A stretch of 64,000 nt of DNA from Mycolicibacterium tusciae (lineage in GTDB: Bacteria > Actinomycetota > Actinomycetes > Mycobacteriales > Mycobacteriaceae), in contig NZ_MVIM01000004.1 of the NCBI RefSeq assembly GCF_002086795.1, forward strand, positions 62,001-126,000. Reading direction: 5' to 3'. The translations under genes and the position numbers were made by a program. The notes beneath the pieces were generated by a model that saw only the letters and a list, made by a program, of their open reading frames with translations, was not told the DNA's origin and did not search any database. This document shows, piece after piece, positions 44,300 through 53,459 of this stretch (position 1 is its first letter; each line of letters begins with the position of its first letter).

Positions 44300-46342
44300 A
44301 TGGATTTCTACTCGGCGTACGGGCAGGGCTTCTTCCGTGTTGCCGCCTGTACCCACCAGACGACCCTTGCCGACCCCGCGGCCAACGCGGAGTCGGCGCT
44401 GCGGATCGCGCGGGGCTGTCACGACGACGGGGTCGGCCTGGCGGTGTTCCCGGAGCTGACGTTGTCGGGATACTCGATCGAGGACATCCTGCTGCAGGAC
44501 ACACTGCTGGACGCGGTCGAGGATGCGTTGCTGGACATCACGGCGGCGTCGGCTGACTTGCTGCCCGTCCTCGTGGTGGGCGCACCGCTGCGGTACGCGC
44601 ACCGGATCTACAACACCGCGGTCGTGATCCACCGGGGCCGTGTGCTCGGCGTCGTGCCCAAGTCCTATCTGCCGACTTACCGCGAGTTCTACGAGAAGCG
44701 CCAGATCGCGGCGGGCGATACCATCCGCGGCGCGATCCGGATGAGCGATTCGGATGTGCCGTTCGGTCCGGATCTGCTGTTCACCGCGATCGACGTGCCC
44801 GGCTTCGTGTTGCACGTCGAGATCTGCGAGGACATGTTCGTGCCTGTGCCGCCGAGCGCAAAGGCCGCGCTTGCGGGTGCGACGGTGCTGGCCAACCTGT
44901 CCGGCAGCCCCATCACGATCGGGCGCGCCGATGACCGCTGCCTGCTGGCCCGCTCCGCGTCGGCGCGCTGCCTCGCCGCGTACGTCTACGCCGCGGCCGG
45001 TGAAGGCGAATCGACCACGGACCTGGCCTGGGACGGCCAGACCATGGTGTGGGAGAACGGTGTCTGTCTCGCGCAGTCCGAGCGCTTTCCCAAGGGAGAG
45101 CGCCGCTCCACGGCCGACGTCGACCTCGAACTGATTCGCTCCGAGCGGCTCCGGATGGGCACGTTCGACGACAACCGCATCAATCAGGGCATCACCCCCG
45201 AGTCGTTCCGGAGAGTGGAGTTCACGCTCGATCCGCCGGCCGGGGACATCGGTTTGCTCCGTGAGGTGGAGCGGTTCCCGTTCGTGCCCGCGGATCCCAC
45301 ACGGCTGGAACACGACTGCTACGAGGCGTACAACATCCAGGTCGCCGGGCTGGAGCAGCGGCTGCGCGCACTGGACTACCCCAAGGTGGTGCTCGGACTC
45401 TCCGGCGGACTGGACTCCACGCACGCGCTGATCGTCGCCGCCCGCGCCATGGATCGCGAAAACCGGCCGCGCAGTGACATTCTCGCGTTCACGTTGCCCG
45501 GCTTCGCGACCGGTGAGCACACCAAGACAAATGCCAGCCGGCTCGCGGATGCACTCGGAGTCACGTTCGCCGAGATCGACATCAAGTCAACGGCGGAGTT
45601 GATGCTCAAGGAGATGGATCATCCGTTTGCACGTGGTGAAAAGGTCTACGACGTCACCTTCGAGAACGTGCAGGCGGGTCTTCGCACCGACTACCTGTTC
45701 CGGTTGGCCAACCAACGCGGCGGAATCGTGCTGGGCACAGGCGATCTCTCCGAGCTCGCACTCGGGTGGTCGACTTACGGTGTCGGCGACCAGATGTCGC
45801 ATTACAACGTGAACGGCGGAGTGCCCAAGACACTGATTCAGCATTTGATCCGGTGGGTCATTTCGTCGAACCAGTTCGACGACACCGTCAACGACGTGCT
45901 GCAGTCGGTTCTCGACACCGAGATCACGCCGGAACTGGTGCCCAGCGGTGAGGACGAGGAGATTCAGAGCAGCGAGGCCAAAGTCGGACCGTATGTGCTG
46001 CAGGACTTCTCGCTGTTCAGCGTGCTGCGCTACGGGTTCAGGCCATCGAAGATCGCATTCATGGCCTGGCACGCGTGGAGTGATCCTGAGCGCGGCGACT
46101 GGCCGTCCGGCTTCCCGCTGGACAAGCGGCCCGCATACTCGCTGAAGGAGATCCGTCATTGGCTACAAGTGTTCGCGCAGCGGTACTACTCCTTCTCTCA
46201 GTTCAAGCGGTCGGCGCTGCCCAACGGGCCGAAGGTGTCCCACGGTGGATCGCTGTCACCGCGGGGTGACTGGCGGGCGCCGTCGGACATGTCAGCGCGC
46301 ATCTGGCTCGCCGAGATCGAACGCGAAATCCCCGAGGACTAA
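44300..46342 (+). CDS. nadE: Glutamine-dependent NAD synthetase
   Basis: Last step of NAD synthesis, 680 residues. The N-terminal nitrilase-type glutaminase has the triad Glu52 (FPELTLSGYS), Lys121 (PKSYLPTY) and Cys176 (EICEDMF), the same positions as in the M. tuberculosis enzyme. The C-terminal synthetase has the ATP pyrophosphatase loop LGLSGGLDSTHAL. Ammonia tunnels between the domains in this family. Orthologue of Rv2438c. Its stop overlaps the stop of the opposite gene. Confidence 0.97.
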   Translation: MDFYSAYGQGFFRVAACTHQTTLADPAANAESALRIARGCHDDGVGLAVFPELTLSGYSIEDILLQDTLLDAVEDALLDITAASADLLPVLVVGAPLRYAHRIYNTAVVIHRGRVLGVVPKSYLPTYREFYEKRQIAAGDTIRGAIRMSDSDVPFGPDLLFTAIDVPGFVLHVEICEDMFVPVPPSAKAALAGATVLANLSGSPITIGRADDRCLLARSASARCLAAYVYAAAGEGESTTDLAWDGQTMVWENGVCLAQSERFPKGERRSTADVDLELIRSERLRMGTFDDNRINQGITPESFRRVEFTLDPPAGDIGLLREVERFPFVPADPTRLEHDCYEAYNIQVAGLEQRLRALDYPKVVLGLSGGLDSTHALIVAARAMDRENRPRSDILAFTLPGFATGEHTKTNASRLADALGVTFAEIDIKSTAELMLKEMDHPFARGEKVYDVTFENVQAGLRTDYLFRLANQRGGIVLGTGDLSELALGWSTYGVGDQMSHYNVNGGVPKTLIQHLIRWVISSNQFDDTVNDVLQSVLDTEITPELVPSGEDEEIQSSEAKVGPYVLQDFSLFSVLRYGFRPSKIAFMAWHAWSDPERGDWPSGFPLDKRPAYSLKEIRHWLQVFAQRYYSFSQFKRSALPNGPKVSHGGSLSPRGDWRAPSDMSARIWLAEIEREIPED

Positions 46343-46947
46343 GTGCGGCCCACTCCGGGGATGAACCGGCCGACACCAGCGAGATAATCGCGATAGGCCT
46401 CGCCGTGCGTGGTCAGCAGGTAGGGCTCCTCGACCACGCGCACCTGAAGCTCGATCGTGACGATCAGCAGGACGAATCCGATAACGGCCACCGGATTCGG
46501 TGTGATCAGAGCGAATCCGAGGCCGAACGTCATCATCGCGGTGAAGATCGGGTTACGCACCCACCCGAAGACGCCGGTGCGCAGCAGTGTCGTCGTCTCG
46601 CTCTTGTCGACGCCGATCCGCCACGACTCACCCATGTCGAGCTGCGCGTAAACGGTGGTGACGATACCGATCACGGCGACGACGGCGCCGGCGATCTGGA
46701 TCCACGGTGCGTGCAGGAAGCTCACCGGCGCCACCACGCCGAGCATCTGCAGGATGGGCGCGAAGACCGCGATACCCATGGAGATGATGAATCCCACCCC
46801 GGCGAACCACTCGACCGACCCCGGGCGGCCGCTGATGCCGCGGAATCCGGTGGATCCGGTGCGCCGCCGCTGTTCCCAACTGCGCCAACCGAATCCGAGT
46901 AACGCGAACGCCGCGAAGAGCACCAGGGCGATCGTGGGCATGACCAT
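46339..46947 (-). CDS. Isoprenylcysteine carboxyl methyltransferase-like membrane protein
   Basis: A 202-residue protein with about five membrane helices and the PEMT/ICMT C-terminal pattern LLRTGVFGWVRNPIFTAMM ... VVEEPYLLTTHGEAYRDYLAGVGRFIPG. These enzymes methylate lipids or thiol/carboxyl groups using S-adenosylmethionine. By position, after nadE and opposite to it, it matches Rv2437. The ATG at 46947 has a nearby alternative two codons in. Confidence 0.88.
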   Translation of the reverse strand: MVMPTIALVLFAAFALLGFGWRSWEQRRRTGSTGFRGISGRPGSVEWFAGVGFIISMGIAVFAPILQMLGVVAPVSFLHAPWIQIAGAVVAVIGIVTTVYAQLDMGESWRIGVDKSETTTLLRTGVFGWVRNPIFTAMMTFGLGFALITPNPVAVIGFVLLIVTIELQVRVVEEPYLLTTHGEAYRDYLAGVGRFIPGVGRT

Positions 46948-46971
46948 TTTAGTTGGGTCCTTTCAGGTCAT

Positions 46972-47583
46972 TCATGAACAGCATGGATCTCCGCGCCAGG
47001 CGTTGACGCCTTCGCGCACGGCGATCGCGGCGATACCGAGCGCTGCGACGGGATCGGCCCACGACCAGCCGAGCAGGCTGTTGAGCAGCAGGCCGGCCAA
47101 CAGAATCGCCGACAGGTACGTGCACAGCAGTGTCTGCTTGGAATCCGCTACGGCTGAGAACGATCCGAGTTCACGGCCGGCGCGCCGTTGGGTCAAGGAC
47201 AGAACCGGCATGACCGCGAGGCTGAGCGCCGCAAGCACGATGCCGACGGTCGACGGGCGCGCCTCACCGATGCCGGCCAACGCGCGCACCGCGTCGACGG
47301 TGACGTAGGCCGCGAGCGCGAAGAACGAGAACGCGATGAAGCGCAGCGCCGTCTTCTCCCTCGCTTCCGGGTCGGCGGCTGAAAACTGCCACGCGACCGC
47401 AGCCGCCGACGAGATCTCGACAACGGAGTCGAGGCCGAACCCGATGAGCGCCGACGACGAAACTCTGGTGCCTTCGGCCAGCGCCACTACCGCCTCGACC
47501 ACGTTGTAGGCGATGGTGGCGGACACCAGAAGTCGGATCCGACGGGTAAGCACTGCCCGCCGTGCCTCGGTCAGCGCCGTCAT
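46972..47583 (-). CDS. Short CDF-family cation exporter
   Basis: A 203-residue cation transporter with five to six helices. The metal-site helix LIGFGLDSVVEISSAA (Asp52, Glu56) and WADPVAALGIAAIAVREG match the cation diffusion facilitator family. It lacks the large cytoplasmic C-terminal domain, so it is a short form, and ends in Cys-Cys. The ATG at 47583 overlaps the arsR stop by one base, so sensor and exporter are co-translated. Cd, Pb, Zn or Co export is likely. Confidence 0.85.
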   Translation of the reverse strand: MTALTEARRAVLTRRIRLLVSATIAYNVVEAVVALAEGTRVSSSALIGFGLDSVVEISSAAAVAWQFSAADPEAREKTALRFIAFSFFALAAYVTVDAVRALAGIGEARPSTVGIVLAALSLAVMPVLSLTQRRAGRELGSFSAVADSKQTLLCTYLSAILLAGLLLNSLLGWSWADPVAALGIAAIAVREGVNAWRGDPCCS

Positions 47584-47912
47584 CAGCAGCAGTCGTCGGT
47601 TTCGGCGGCGGGGCAGCACGCCGGATCGACAGCGAGGACCAGACCGAGCAGATCGGTGAGGGCGTGGGCGATCCGGTTGTCGGCCAGTTCATAGCGGCTG
47701 CGCCGCCCCTCCGGCTGGGCGACCACCAACCCGCAGCCGCGCAGGCAGGCGAGGTGGTTGGAAAGGATCTGGCGCGACACCCCGATCTTGTCGGCCAGGT
47801 CGGACGGATACCCCGGCGCGTCGCGCAGCAGCAGCAGGATTTCGGCGCGGGTCGGATCGGACAGTGCGTATCCGAACCGCGAGAGCGCATCGCTGTGAGT
47901 CACCGTCTGCAT
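47583..47912 (-). CDS. ArsR/SmtB-family metal sensor, CmtR-like
   Basis: A 109-residue winged-helix repressor. The recognition region SRQILSNHLACLRGCGLVVA carries Cys56 and Cys60, matching Cys57/Cys61 of the Cd/Pb sensor CmtR. The C-terminus has Cys99-Cys100 (where CmtR has Cys102) and an extra Cys108-Cys109 pair. This predicts thiol-rich metal binding. It is first in an operon with the CDF exporter. An inverted repeat 10 nt upstream of its ATG is the likely operator. Confidence 0.92.
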   Translation of the reverse strand: MQTVTHSDALSRFGYALSDPTRAEILLLLRDAPGYPSDLADKIGVSRQILSNHLACLRGCGLVVAQPEGRRSRYELADNRIAHALTDLLGLVLAVDPACCPAAETDDCC

Positions 47913-47921
47913 ACGAGGAAC

Positions 47922-47941
47922 AGTACATCAGAATCTGTACT
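47922..47941. promoter_or_regulatory. Candidate ArsR-type operator
   Basis: AGTACA-n8-TGTACT is a perfect 6-bp inverted repeat ending 10 nt from the arsR start codon. It is overlapped by the direct repeat TCAGAA, TCAGAA. The size and AT-rich character fit ArsR/SmtB operators and autoregulation. Confidence 0.65.
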
Positions 47942-47955
47942 ATCAGAAAGTGATC

Positions 47956-47996
47956 TGTGCACGAAGATCGGCGCTCAGCGCCAGAAACCGTGCACA
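47956..47996. repeat. Nested inverted repeat downstream of the crotonase gene
   Basis: The outer arms TGTGCACG and CGTGCACA enclose an inner stem GGCGCT-C-AGCGCC. The order and outer core match the repeat at 41457-41509. It lies just after the end of the crotonase gene (read on the minus strand) and before arsR transcription, so it may terminate the upstream operon. Confidence 0.65.
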
Positions 47997-48004
47997 AACC
48001 GCAT

Positions 48005-48829
48005 CTAGAGGCGGCCGTCGATGCGCAGGTCCGGGTGCACCCAACTCGGCGAGCGCCGCTCCTTGAACGACAGGAACCCCTCCAGGGCCTCGGGCCCGGA
48101 CAGGCCGGCCTGCATGCCGATGCGGTCGAACAGGCCCAGGTAGTTGTCCAGGCTGGACTTGACCAAGCCCCTGGCCGCGGGTGCGGTCCGGCAGCATTGA
48201 CCGAGCACCTCGCGCGCTGTGTCGAGCAGCTCGTCGTGCGGGACGATCCTCGCGACCATGCCCCAGTCGTGGGCCTCCTGCGCGGTCAGCGTGCGGCCGG
48301 TGAACATCAGATCGCGGGTGCGGACCGGGCCGATCAGGCGCGCCAGCATCTGGCTGTAGTACGTGTCGGCGATACCGCGCAGCAGTTCGGGCACCCGGAA
48401 CGTCGCCCGATCGCTCACCACCGTCATGTCGCTGCACAGCGCGATCTGCAGACCGCCGCCCTGACACAACCCGTTCACCGCCGAGACCACAGGCTTCACC
48501 GACTGGCGCAGCGTCTCGAACGGCGTCACATCCATGCCGAGCGCCGAACCGAACGTCAGCCAGTTGTCGCTGCCGTCGCCGCCACCCATGTCGCCGCCGG
48601 GGGCGAACACATCACCGGTGCCGGTGATCAGCAAGCCGGCCAGATCCGGGTCGGCGTCGACGTGCCTGACCGCGTACCGAATACCGAAGTACATCGCGGG
48701 TGTCATCGCGTTGCGTGCCTCGGGCCGATCCAGCGTGCACACGCCGAACGCACCCTCACGGGTGAAGCGCAGGTACGGGGTGCCCAGCCAGTCGCCCTCG
48801 GGTGGCCGCGGTGGCCCGGTCTTCGTCAT
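48005..48829 (-). CDS. Enoyl-CoA hydratase/isomerase (crotonase) family protein
   Basis: A 274-residue crotonase. The oxyanion-hole segments are GTGDVFAPGGDMGG and NGLCQGGGLQIALCSD, and FRVPELLRGIADTYYSQ follows. One expected catalytic Glu position (after GGG) is not the usual one, so hydratase versus isomerase activity cannot be settled. The ATG overlaps the ribokinase stop (ATGA), so it is the second gene of a two-gene unit. Confidence 0.87.
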   Translation of the reverse strand: MTKTGPPRPPEGDWLGTPYLRFTREGAFGVCTLDRPEARNAMTPAMYFGIRYAVRHVDADPDLAGLLITGTGDVFAPGGDMGGGDGSDNWLTFGSALGMDVTPFETLRQSVKPVVSAVNGLCQGGGLQIALCSDMTVVSDRATFRVPELLRGIADTYYSQMLARLIGPVRTRDLMFTGRTLTAQEAHDWGMVARIVPHDELLDTAREVLGQCCRTAPAARGLVKSSLDNYLGLFDRIGMQAGLSGPEALEGFLSFKERRSPSWVHPDLRIDGRL

Positions 48830-49707
48830 AGATGTCCCTCGCTCGCTTTTCTGTTGGAAACCGCATCATCGATGGCCTCGGTGTACGGCGCGCAGTCACC
48901 CGCGCCCGGCACCAGCGTGGACAGGGCCCCGGCCGCGCATGCCCGGCGCAGCGCGACCTCGTGGCCGGTCGGCCAGCCGGCGGCCAGCACGCCGGCGAAG
49001 ACGTCGCCCGCACCCGTGGTGTCGACGGGCGTGACCCGCGGCGCTGGGACATCGAAGCGTTCGTCCTCGCCGAGATAACTGGCGCCCCGCCTGCCCCGGG
49101 TGATCACAAGATGGGCGACGGGCCAGTGCCATTCACGAGCTTCCGCTTCGTTGACGACGACGACGTCGGCCAGTTCGGACAGCGCGAGCAGGTCGTGCGG
49201 CCGCGCGCCGGACGGGGAGGCGTTGACGATGACTGTCGCGCCGGCGGCCCGGGCGATGCGTGCGGCGGCGATCGCGGTGGCGATCGGAATCTCCAGCTGC
49301 AGCAGGACGACGTCACTATCGGCGATGGAGGCAGGGATGTCGGCGGAGTCGACGGACAACTTGGCGTTGGCCCCGGGGGCGACCACGATGTTGTTCTCGG
49401 CCGCGGCGTCCACCACGATGACCGCCGTGCCGCTGGGCCCGGCCACCGACACCACCCCGTCGAGCCCCACATCGTTCGCGGACAGGTGCGCGCGCAACTG
49501 CTCGGCGGTCGCGTCGCTGCCGAGCGCGGCGACCAGCTGCACCGATGCGCCCGCGCGTGCCGCGGCCACCGCCTGATTTCCGCCTTTGCCCCCTGGTGAG
49601 GACTGCAGCGAGGACGCCAGCACTGTTTGGCCGGGCCGCGGTAACGCGTTCACGGTGAACGTCAGATCGGCGTTGACACTGCCCACAACACAGACCCGTG
49701 CGGCCAT
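48826..49707 (-). CDS. rbsK: Ribokinase-like (PfkB) sugar kinase
   Basis: A 293-residue PfkB-family kinase. It has [11 protein letters not shown] near the start, the [18 protein letters not shown] motif and the C-terminal [16 protein letters not shown] with the catalytic Asp. It should phosphorylate ribose or a related sugar. I chose the ATG at 49707; a TTG three codons upstream is also in frame. It is divergent from proA across 73 nt. Synteny suggests the Rv2436 orthologue, although in this genome it is next to a crotonase. Confidence 0.9.
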   Translation of the reverse strand: MAARVCVVGSVNADLTFTVNALPRPGQTVLASSLQSSPGGKGGNQAVAAARAGASVQLVAALGSDATAEQLRAHLSANDVGLDGVVSVAGPSGTAVIVVDAAAENNIVVAPGANAKLSVDSADIPASIADSDVVLLQLEIPIATAIAAARIARAAGATVIVNASPSGARPHDLLALSELADVVVVNEAEAREWHWPVAHLVITRGRRGASYLGEDERFDVPAPRVTPVDTTGAGDVFAGVLAAGWPTGHEVALRRACAAGALSTLVPGAGDCAPYTEAIDDAVSNRKASEGHL

Positions 49708-49768
49708 AACAGCCAAGCTAGCCCAGGCCCGCTACCTGACATGTGTCGAACGGTCCAGAGAGGTTCGA

Positions 49769-49783
49769 TACGCTGGCTCAATG
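49769..49783 (+). promoter_or_regulatory. Predicted leaderless promoter of proA
   Basis: TACGCT (49769-49774) is followed by 6 nt (GGCTCA) and the ATG at 49781. There is no ribosome-binding site. It supports the chosen proA start. Confidence 0.5.
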
Positions 49784-51028
49784 AGTGTGCAGGCCCCAGC
49801 GCTTTCCGACTTGCGCTCGCAGGTCCACGACGCCGCCCGCCGGGCCCGCGTCGCGGCACGCACCCTGGCCACGCTGTCCACCGAAACCAAGAACCGCGCG
49901 CTGCATGCCGCGGCCGACGCGGTGCTCGCGCGGGTGCACGAGATCCTCGCCGCCAACGAGCGCGATCTCGAGACTGCCAGAGCCGCGGGCACACCGGGCG
50001 CCATGCTCGACAGGCTCGCGCTGAACCCTCAGCGCGTGGACGGCATCGCCGCCGGACTGCGACAGGTCGCCGGGCTGCCCGACCCCATCGGCGAGGTGCT
50101 GCGCGGGCGCACGCTGCCCAACGGCCTGCAATTGCGCCAGCAGCGCGTCCCGCTCGGAGTCGTCGGCATCGTCTACGAAGGCAGGCCCAACGTCACGGTC
50201 GACGCATTCGGGTTGACCCTGAAGTCCGGCAATTCGGTGCTGCTGCGCGGAAGCTCGTCGGCGGCCCAGTCCAACGGAGCGCTAGTCACCGCGCTGCGGG
50301 CAGCGATGGTCGGTGAGGGGCTCGAATCCGACGTGGTTCAGCTGCTTCCCAGCGCCGACCGCGCCAGCGTCACGCATCTGATCCAGGCCCGCGGTCTCGT
50401 CGATGTCGTGATCCCGCGCGGGGGAGCAGGACTGATCGACGCGGTGGTGCGCGACGCGATGGTCCCCACCATCGAAACCGGTGTCGGCAATTGCCATGTC
50501 TACGTGCACGAATCGGCCGATCTCGATGTCGCCGAACGAATTCTGCTCAACGCCAAGACGCGCAGGCCCAGCGTGTGCAATGCCGCCGAATCGCTGTTGA
50601 TCGACGCCGCGATCGCCGACACCGCACTGCCGCGGCTGACGAAAGCGCTGCGCGACGCGGGCGTCACCCTGCACGAGAATCCTTCGGACGACGAACTCCG
50701 CATGGAGTTCCTGTCGATGGACATCGCCGTCGCGGTGGTCGACGGTCTCGACGCCGCGATCGAGCACGTCAACGAATACGGCACCGGACATACCGAAGCC
50801 ATCGTGACGACGAATCTTGCCGCTGCACAACGGTTCACCGAACGGGTGGACGCCGCGGCGGTGATGGTGAACGCATCGACGGCGTTCACCGATGGTGAGC
50901 AATTCGGGTTCGGCGCCGAGATCGGCATCTCGACCCAGAAGCTGCACGCCAGGGGCCCGATGGGCCTGCCCGAACTGACATCGACCAAGTGGATTGTGTG
51001 GGGCGACGGCCAGACCCGTCCCGCCTGA
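49781..51028 (+). CDS. proA: Glutamate-5-semialdehyde dehydrogenase (gamma-glutamyl phosphate reductase)
   Basis: Second enzyme of proline synthesis, 415 residues. Its aldehyde dehydrogenase-like fold has [20 protein letters not shown], the nucleophile Cys266 ([13 protein letters not shown]) and [13 protein letters not shown] chose the ATG at 49781; the upstream frame enters the divergent ribokinase gene. Orthologue of Rv2427c. moxR follows after 14 nt. Confidence 0.97.
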   Translation: MSVQAPALSDLRSQVHDAARRARVAARTLATLSTETKNRALHAAADAVLARVHEILAANERDLETARAAGTPGAMLDRLALNPQRVDGIAAGLRQVAGLPDPIGEVLRGRTLPNGLQLRQQRVPLGVVGIVYEGRPNVTVDAFGLTLKSGNSVLLRGSSSAAQSNGALVTALRAAMVGEGLESDVVQLLPSADRASVTHLIQARGLVDVVIPRGGAGLIDAVVRDAMVPTIETGVGNCHVYVHESADLDVAERILLNAKTRRPSVCNAAESLLIDAAIADTALPRLTKALRDAGVTLHENPSDDELRMEFLSMDIAVAVVDGLDAAIEHVNEYGTGHTEAIVTTNLAAAQRFTERVDAAAVMVNASTAFTDGEQFGFGAEIGISTQKLHARGPMGLPELTSTKWIVWGDGQTRPA

Positions 51029-51042
51029 TTAGGAGTAGCCGA

Positions 51043-51918
51043 GTGAGCGTCCCCGCACGCCCAGCACCGTTGTTCGCCGACATCGAGGATGTCGGCAAGA
51101 AGCTCGCCGAGACCGGTTACCTTCCCGACACCGCAACCGCCACAGCGGTATTCCTCGCCGACCGGCTGGGCAAGCCGTTGCTGGTCGAGGGTCCCGCGGG
51201 TGTGGGTAAGACCGAACTGGCTCGCGCGGTCGCGCAGGCGACCGGCTCAGGTCTGGTGCGGCTGCAGTGCTACGAGGGCGTCGACGAGGCCCGCGCGCTC
51301 TACGAGTGGAACCACGCCAAGCAGATTTTGCGCATCCAGGCCGGCTCCGGTGACTGGGACCAGACCAAAACCGATGTGTTCAGCGAAGAGTTCCTGCTGA
51401 CGCGTCCGCTACTGACTGCGATCCGACGCACCGAGCCGACGGTCCTGCTGATCGATGAGACCGACAAGGCGGACATCGAGATCGAGGGTCTGCTGCTGGA
51501 GGTACTGAGCGACTTTGCAGTCACCGTGCCGGAACTCGGCACCATCGTCGCCGAGCGCAAGCCGTTCGTCGTGCTGACCTCGAACGCGACGCGCGAACTG
51601 TCGGAGGCGCTCAAGCGCCGGTGCCTGTTCCTGCACATCGACTTTCCCGATGCCGAGCTGGAACGGCGCATCCTGTTGTCCCGCGTGCCCGAACTGCCCG
51701 AGCACCTCGCCGAGGAACTGGTTCGCATCATCGGCGTGCTGCGCGGTATGCAGCTCAAGAAGCTCCCCTCGGTGGCCGAGACCATCGACTGGGCCCGCAC
51801 GCTGCTGGCACTGGGGCTGGACACGATCAGCGACGCGACCATCGCGGCGACTCTCGGAGTGGTGCTCAAACACCAGTCCGATCAAATAAAGGCGTCCGGA
51901 GAGTTAAGGCTCAACTGA
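51043..51918 (+). CDS. MoxR-type AAA+ ATPase
   Basis: A 291-residue AAA+ chaperone-like ATPase. Walker A is GPAGVGKT (50-57), Walker B is VLLIDETDK (134-142), sensor 1 is TSN (179-181) and the arginine finger region is KRRC (191-194). MoxR proteins act with von Willebrand factor A partners, often in metal-centre insertion; such a partner overlaps downstream (ATGA). The GTG at 51043 follows AGGAG. Orthologue of Rv2426c. Confidence 0.93.
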   Translation: MSVPARPAPLFADIEDVGKKLAETGYLPDTATATAVFLADRLGKPLLVEGPAGVGKTELARAVAQATGSGLVRLQCYEGVDEARALYEWNHAKQILRIQAGSGDWDQTKTDVFSEEFLLTRPLLTAIRRTEPTVLLIDETDKADIEIEGLLLEVLSDFAVTVPELGTIVAERKPFVVLTSNATRELSEALKRRCLFLHIDFPDAELERRILLSRVPELPEHLAEELVRIIGVLRGMQLKKLPSVAETIDWARTLLALGLDTISDATIAATLGVVLKHQSDQIKASGELRLN

Positions 51919-53366
51919 TGGCCGTCCGCCGAACCCGTCCACCGCAACCATTGGCGCCGCACGGAATTCCCGGCCACCTGGTCGAGTTCGTCGAAGCGCT
52001 GCGCGGGCAGGGGATTTCGGTGGGCCCGTCGGAAACCGTCGATGCCGGGCGGGTGATGTCGGTACTGGGCCTGCAGAGTCGGGAACAACTGCGCGAGGGT
52101 CTGGCATGCGCGGTGCTGCGCCGCCCCGATCACCGCGAGACCTACGACGCGATGTTCGATCTGTGGTTCCCCGCGGCGCTGGGCGCGAAGACGGTCTTCG
52201 TCGACGATGACGACGAAGCGGGCGGCGACCCCGAAGGACTGCCTCCCGAGGATGTCGACGCCATGCGGCAGGCGCTGTTGGACCTGTTGGAAGCCAACGA
52301 GGATCTGGCCAATCTGGACGAGCGGCTCCAGCGAATGATCGCCCAGATCGTCGAGGCGCACGGGCGGTACAACTCCAGCCGGGGCCCGTCTTATTCGTCG
52401 TATCAGGCGCTCAAGGCCATGAACCTTGACGACCTGGAAGGCCGGCTGCTGGCCGGCCTGCTCGCACCCTACGGCGACGAACCGACGCCGACCCAGGAGC
52501 AGATCGCCAAAGCGATGGCGGCGCAACGCATCAACCAATTGCGTCGAATGGTTGAGGCGGAAACCAAACGTCGCACCGCTGAACAGCTGGGCCGCGACCA
52601 TGTGCAGATGTACGGCGTGCCGCAGCTCGCGGAGAACGTCGAGTTCCTGCGTGCCTCAGGCGAACAGCTGCGCCAGATGCAACGCGTGGTGAAGCCGCTG
52701 GCGCGCACGTTGGCGACCCGGTTGGCCGCCCGGCGGCGTCGGGCGCGACAAGGTGAGATCGATCTGCGTAAGACACTGCGCAAATCGATGTCCACCGGCG
52801 GCGTGCCGATCGACGTGGTGCTCAAGAAGCCGCATCCGGCGCGGCCCGAACTGGTGGTGCTGTGCGACGTATCCGGGTCGGTCGCCGGTTTCAGCCACTT
52901 CACGTTGATGCTCGTGCACGCGCTGCGCCAGCAGTTCTCCCGGGTTCGGGTCTTCGCGTTCATCGACACCACCGACGAGGTGACCGAGTTGTTCGGGCCA
53001 GACGCCGACCTGGCCGTCGCTGTGCAGCGCATCACCCGCGAAGCCGGGGTGTACACCCGAGACGGTCATTCCGACTACGGGCACGCGTTCGTCTCGTTCA
53101 TGAACACCTGGCCGAATGTACTGTCGCCGCGCAGCTCCCTTCTGGTGCTCGGCGACGGGCGCAACAACTACCGCAACCCCGAGATCGATCTGCTGGCGCA
53201 CATGGTCAACTCCAGCAGGCACGCACACTGGCTCAATCCCGAGCCGCGGCATCTGTGGGGCAGCGGTGATTCGGCGGTGCCGCGCTATCAGGACGTCATC
53301 ACCATGCACGAATGCCGGTCCGCCAAGCAGCTGGCCTCGGTCATCGATGCGCTGCTGCCGGTCTAG
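51918..53366 (+). CDS. VWA-domain protein, CoxE-like
   Basis: A 482-residue protein with a C-terminal von Willebrand factor A domain (about 310-480) carrying the metal-ion-dependent adhesion motif DVSGS (317-321). It is preceded by a helical, charged N-terminal region. The CoxE-like family works with MoxR ATPases. The ATG at 51918 overlaps the moxR stop. Orthologue of Rv2425c. A hairpin-rich gap separates it from nadD. Confidence 0.9.
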   Translation: MAVRRTRPPQPLAPHGIPGHLVEFVEALRGQGISVGPSETVDAGRVMSVLGLQSREQLREGLACAVLRRPDHRETYDAMFDLWFPAALGAKTVFVDDDDEAGGDPEGLPPEDVDAMRQALLDLLEANEDLANLDERLQRMIAQIVEAHGRYNSSRGPSYSSYQALKAMNLDDLEGRLLAGLLAPYGDEPTPTQEQIAKAMAAQRINQLRRMVEAETKRRTAEQLGRDHVQMYGVPQLAENVEFLRASGEQLRQMQRVVKPLARTLATRLAARRRRARQGEIDLRKTLRKSMSTGGVPIDVVLKKPHPARPELVVLCDVSGSVAGFSHFTLMLVHALRQQFSRVRVFAFIDTTDEVTELFGPDADLAVAVQRITREAGVYTRDGHSDYGHAFVSFMNTWPNVLSPRSSLLVLGDGRNNYRNPEIDLLAHMVNSSRHAHWLNPEPRHLWGSGDSAVPRYQDVITMHECRSAKQLASVIDALLPV

Positions 53367-53378
53367 GTTCGGCGCGAA

Positions 53379-53428
53379 CGTGGGTTACCCGCACGCTTTG
53401 TCGGCCGAAACCGTGCGTCAAGCCCACG
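53379..53428. repeat. Nested inverted repeat between the VWA gene and nadD
   Basis: The outer stem CGTGGG/CCCACG (53379-53384, 53423-53428) encloses CGCACG/CGTGCG (53390-53395, 53412-53417) and a central palindrome TCGGCCGA (53401-53408). The element is bracketed by a 9-bp direct repeat TCGGCGCGA at 53369 and 53430. It probably ends the proA-moxR-VWA transcript. Confidence 0.6.
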
Positions 53429-53442
53429 CTCGGCGCGAGAAG

Positions 53443-53459
53443 TAAGCTGGTCAATCGTG
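53443..53459 (+). promoter_or_regulatory. Predicted leaderless promoter of nadD
   Basis: TAAGCT (53443-53448) is followed by 8 nt and the GTG at 53457. No ribosome-binding site is present. Confidence 0.45.
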
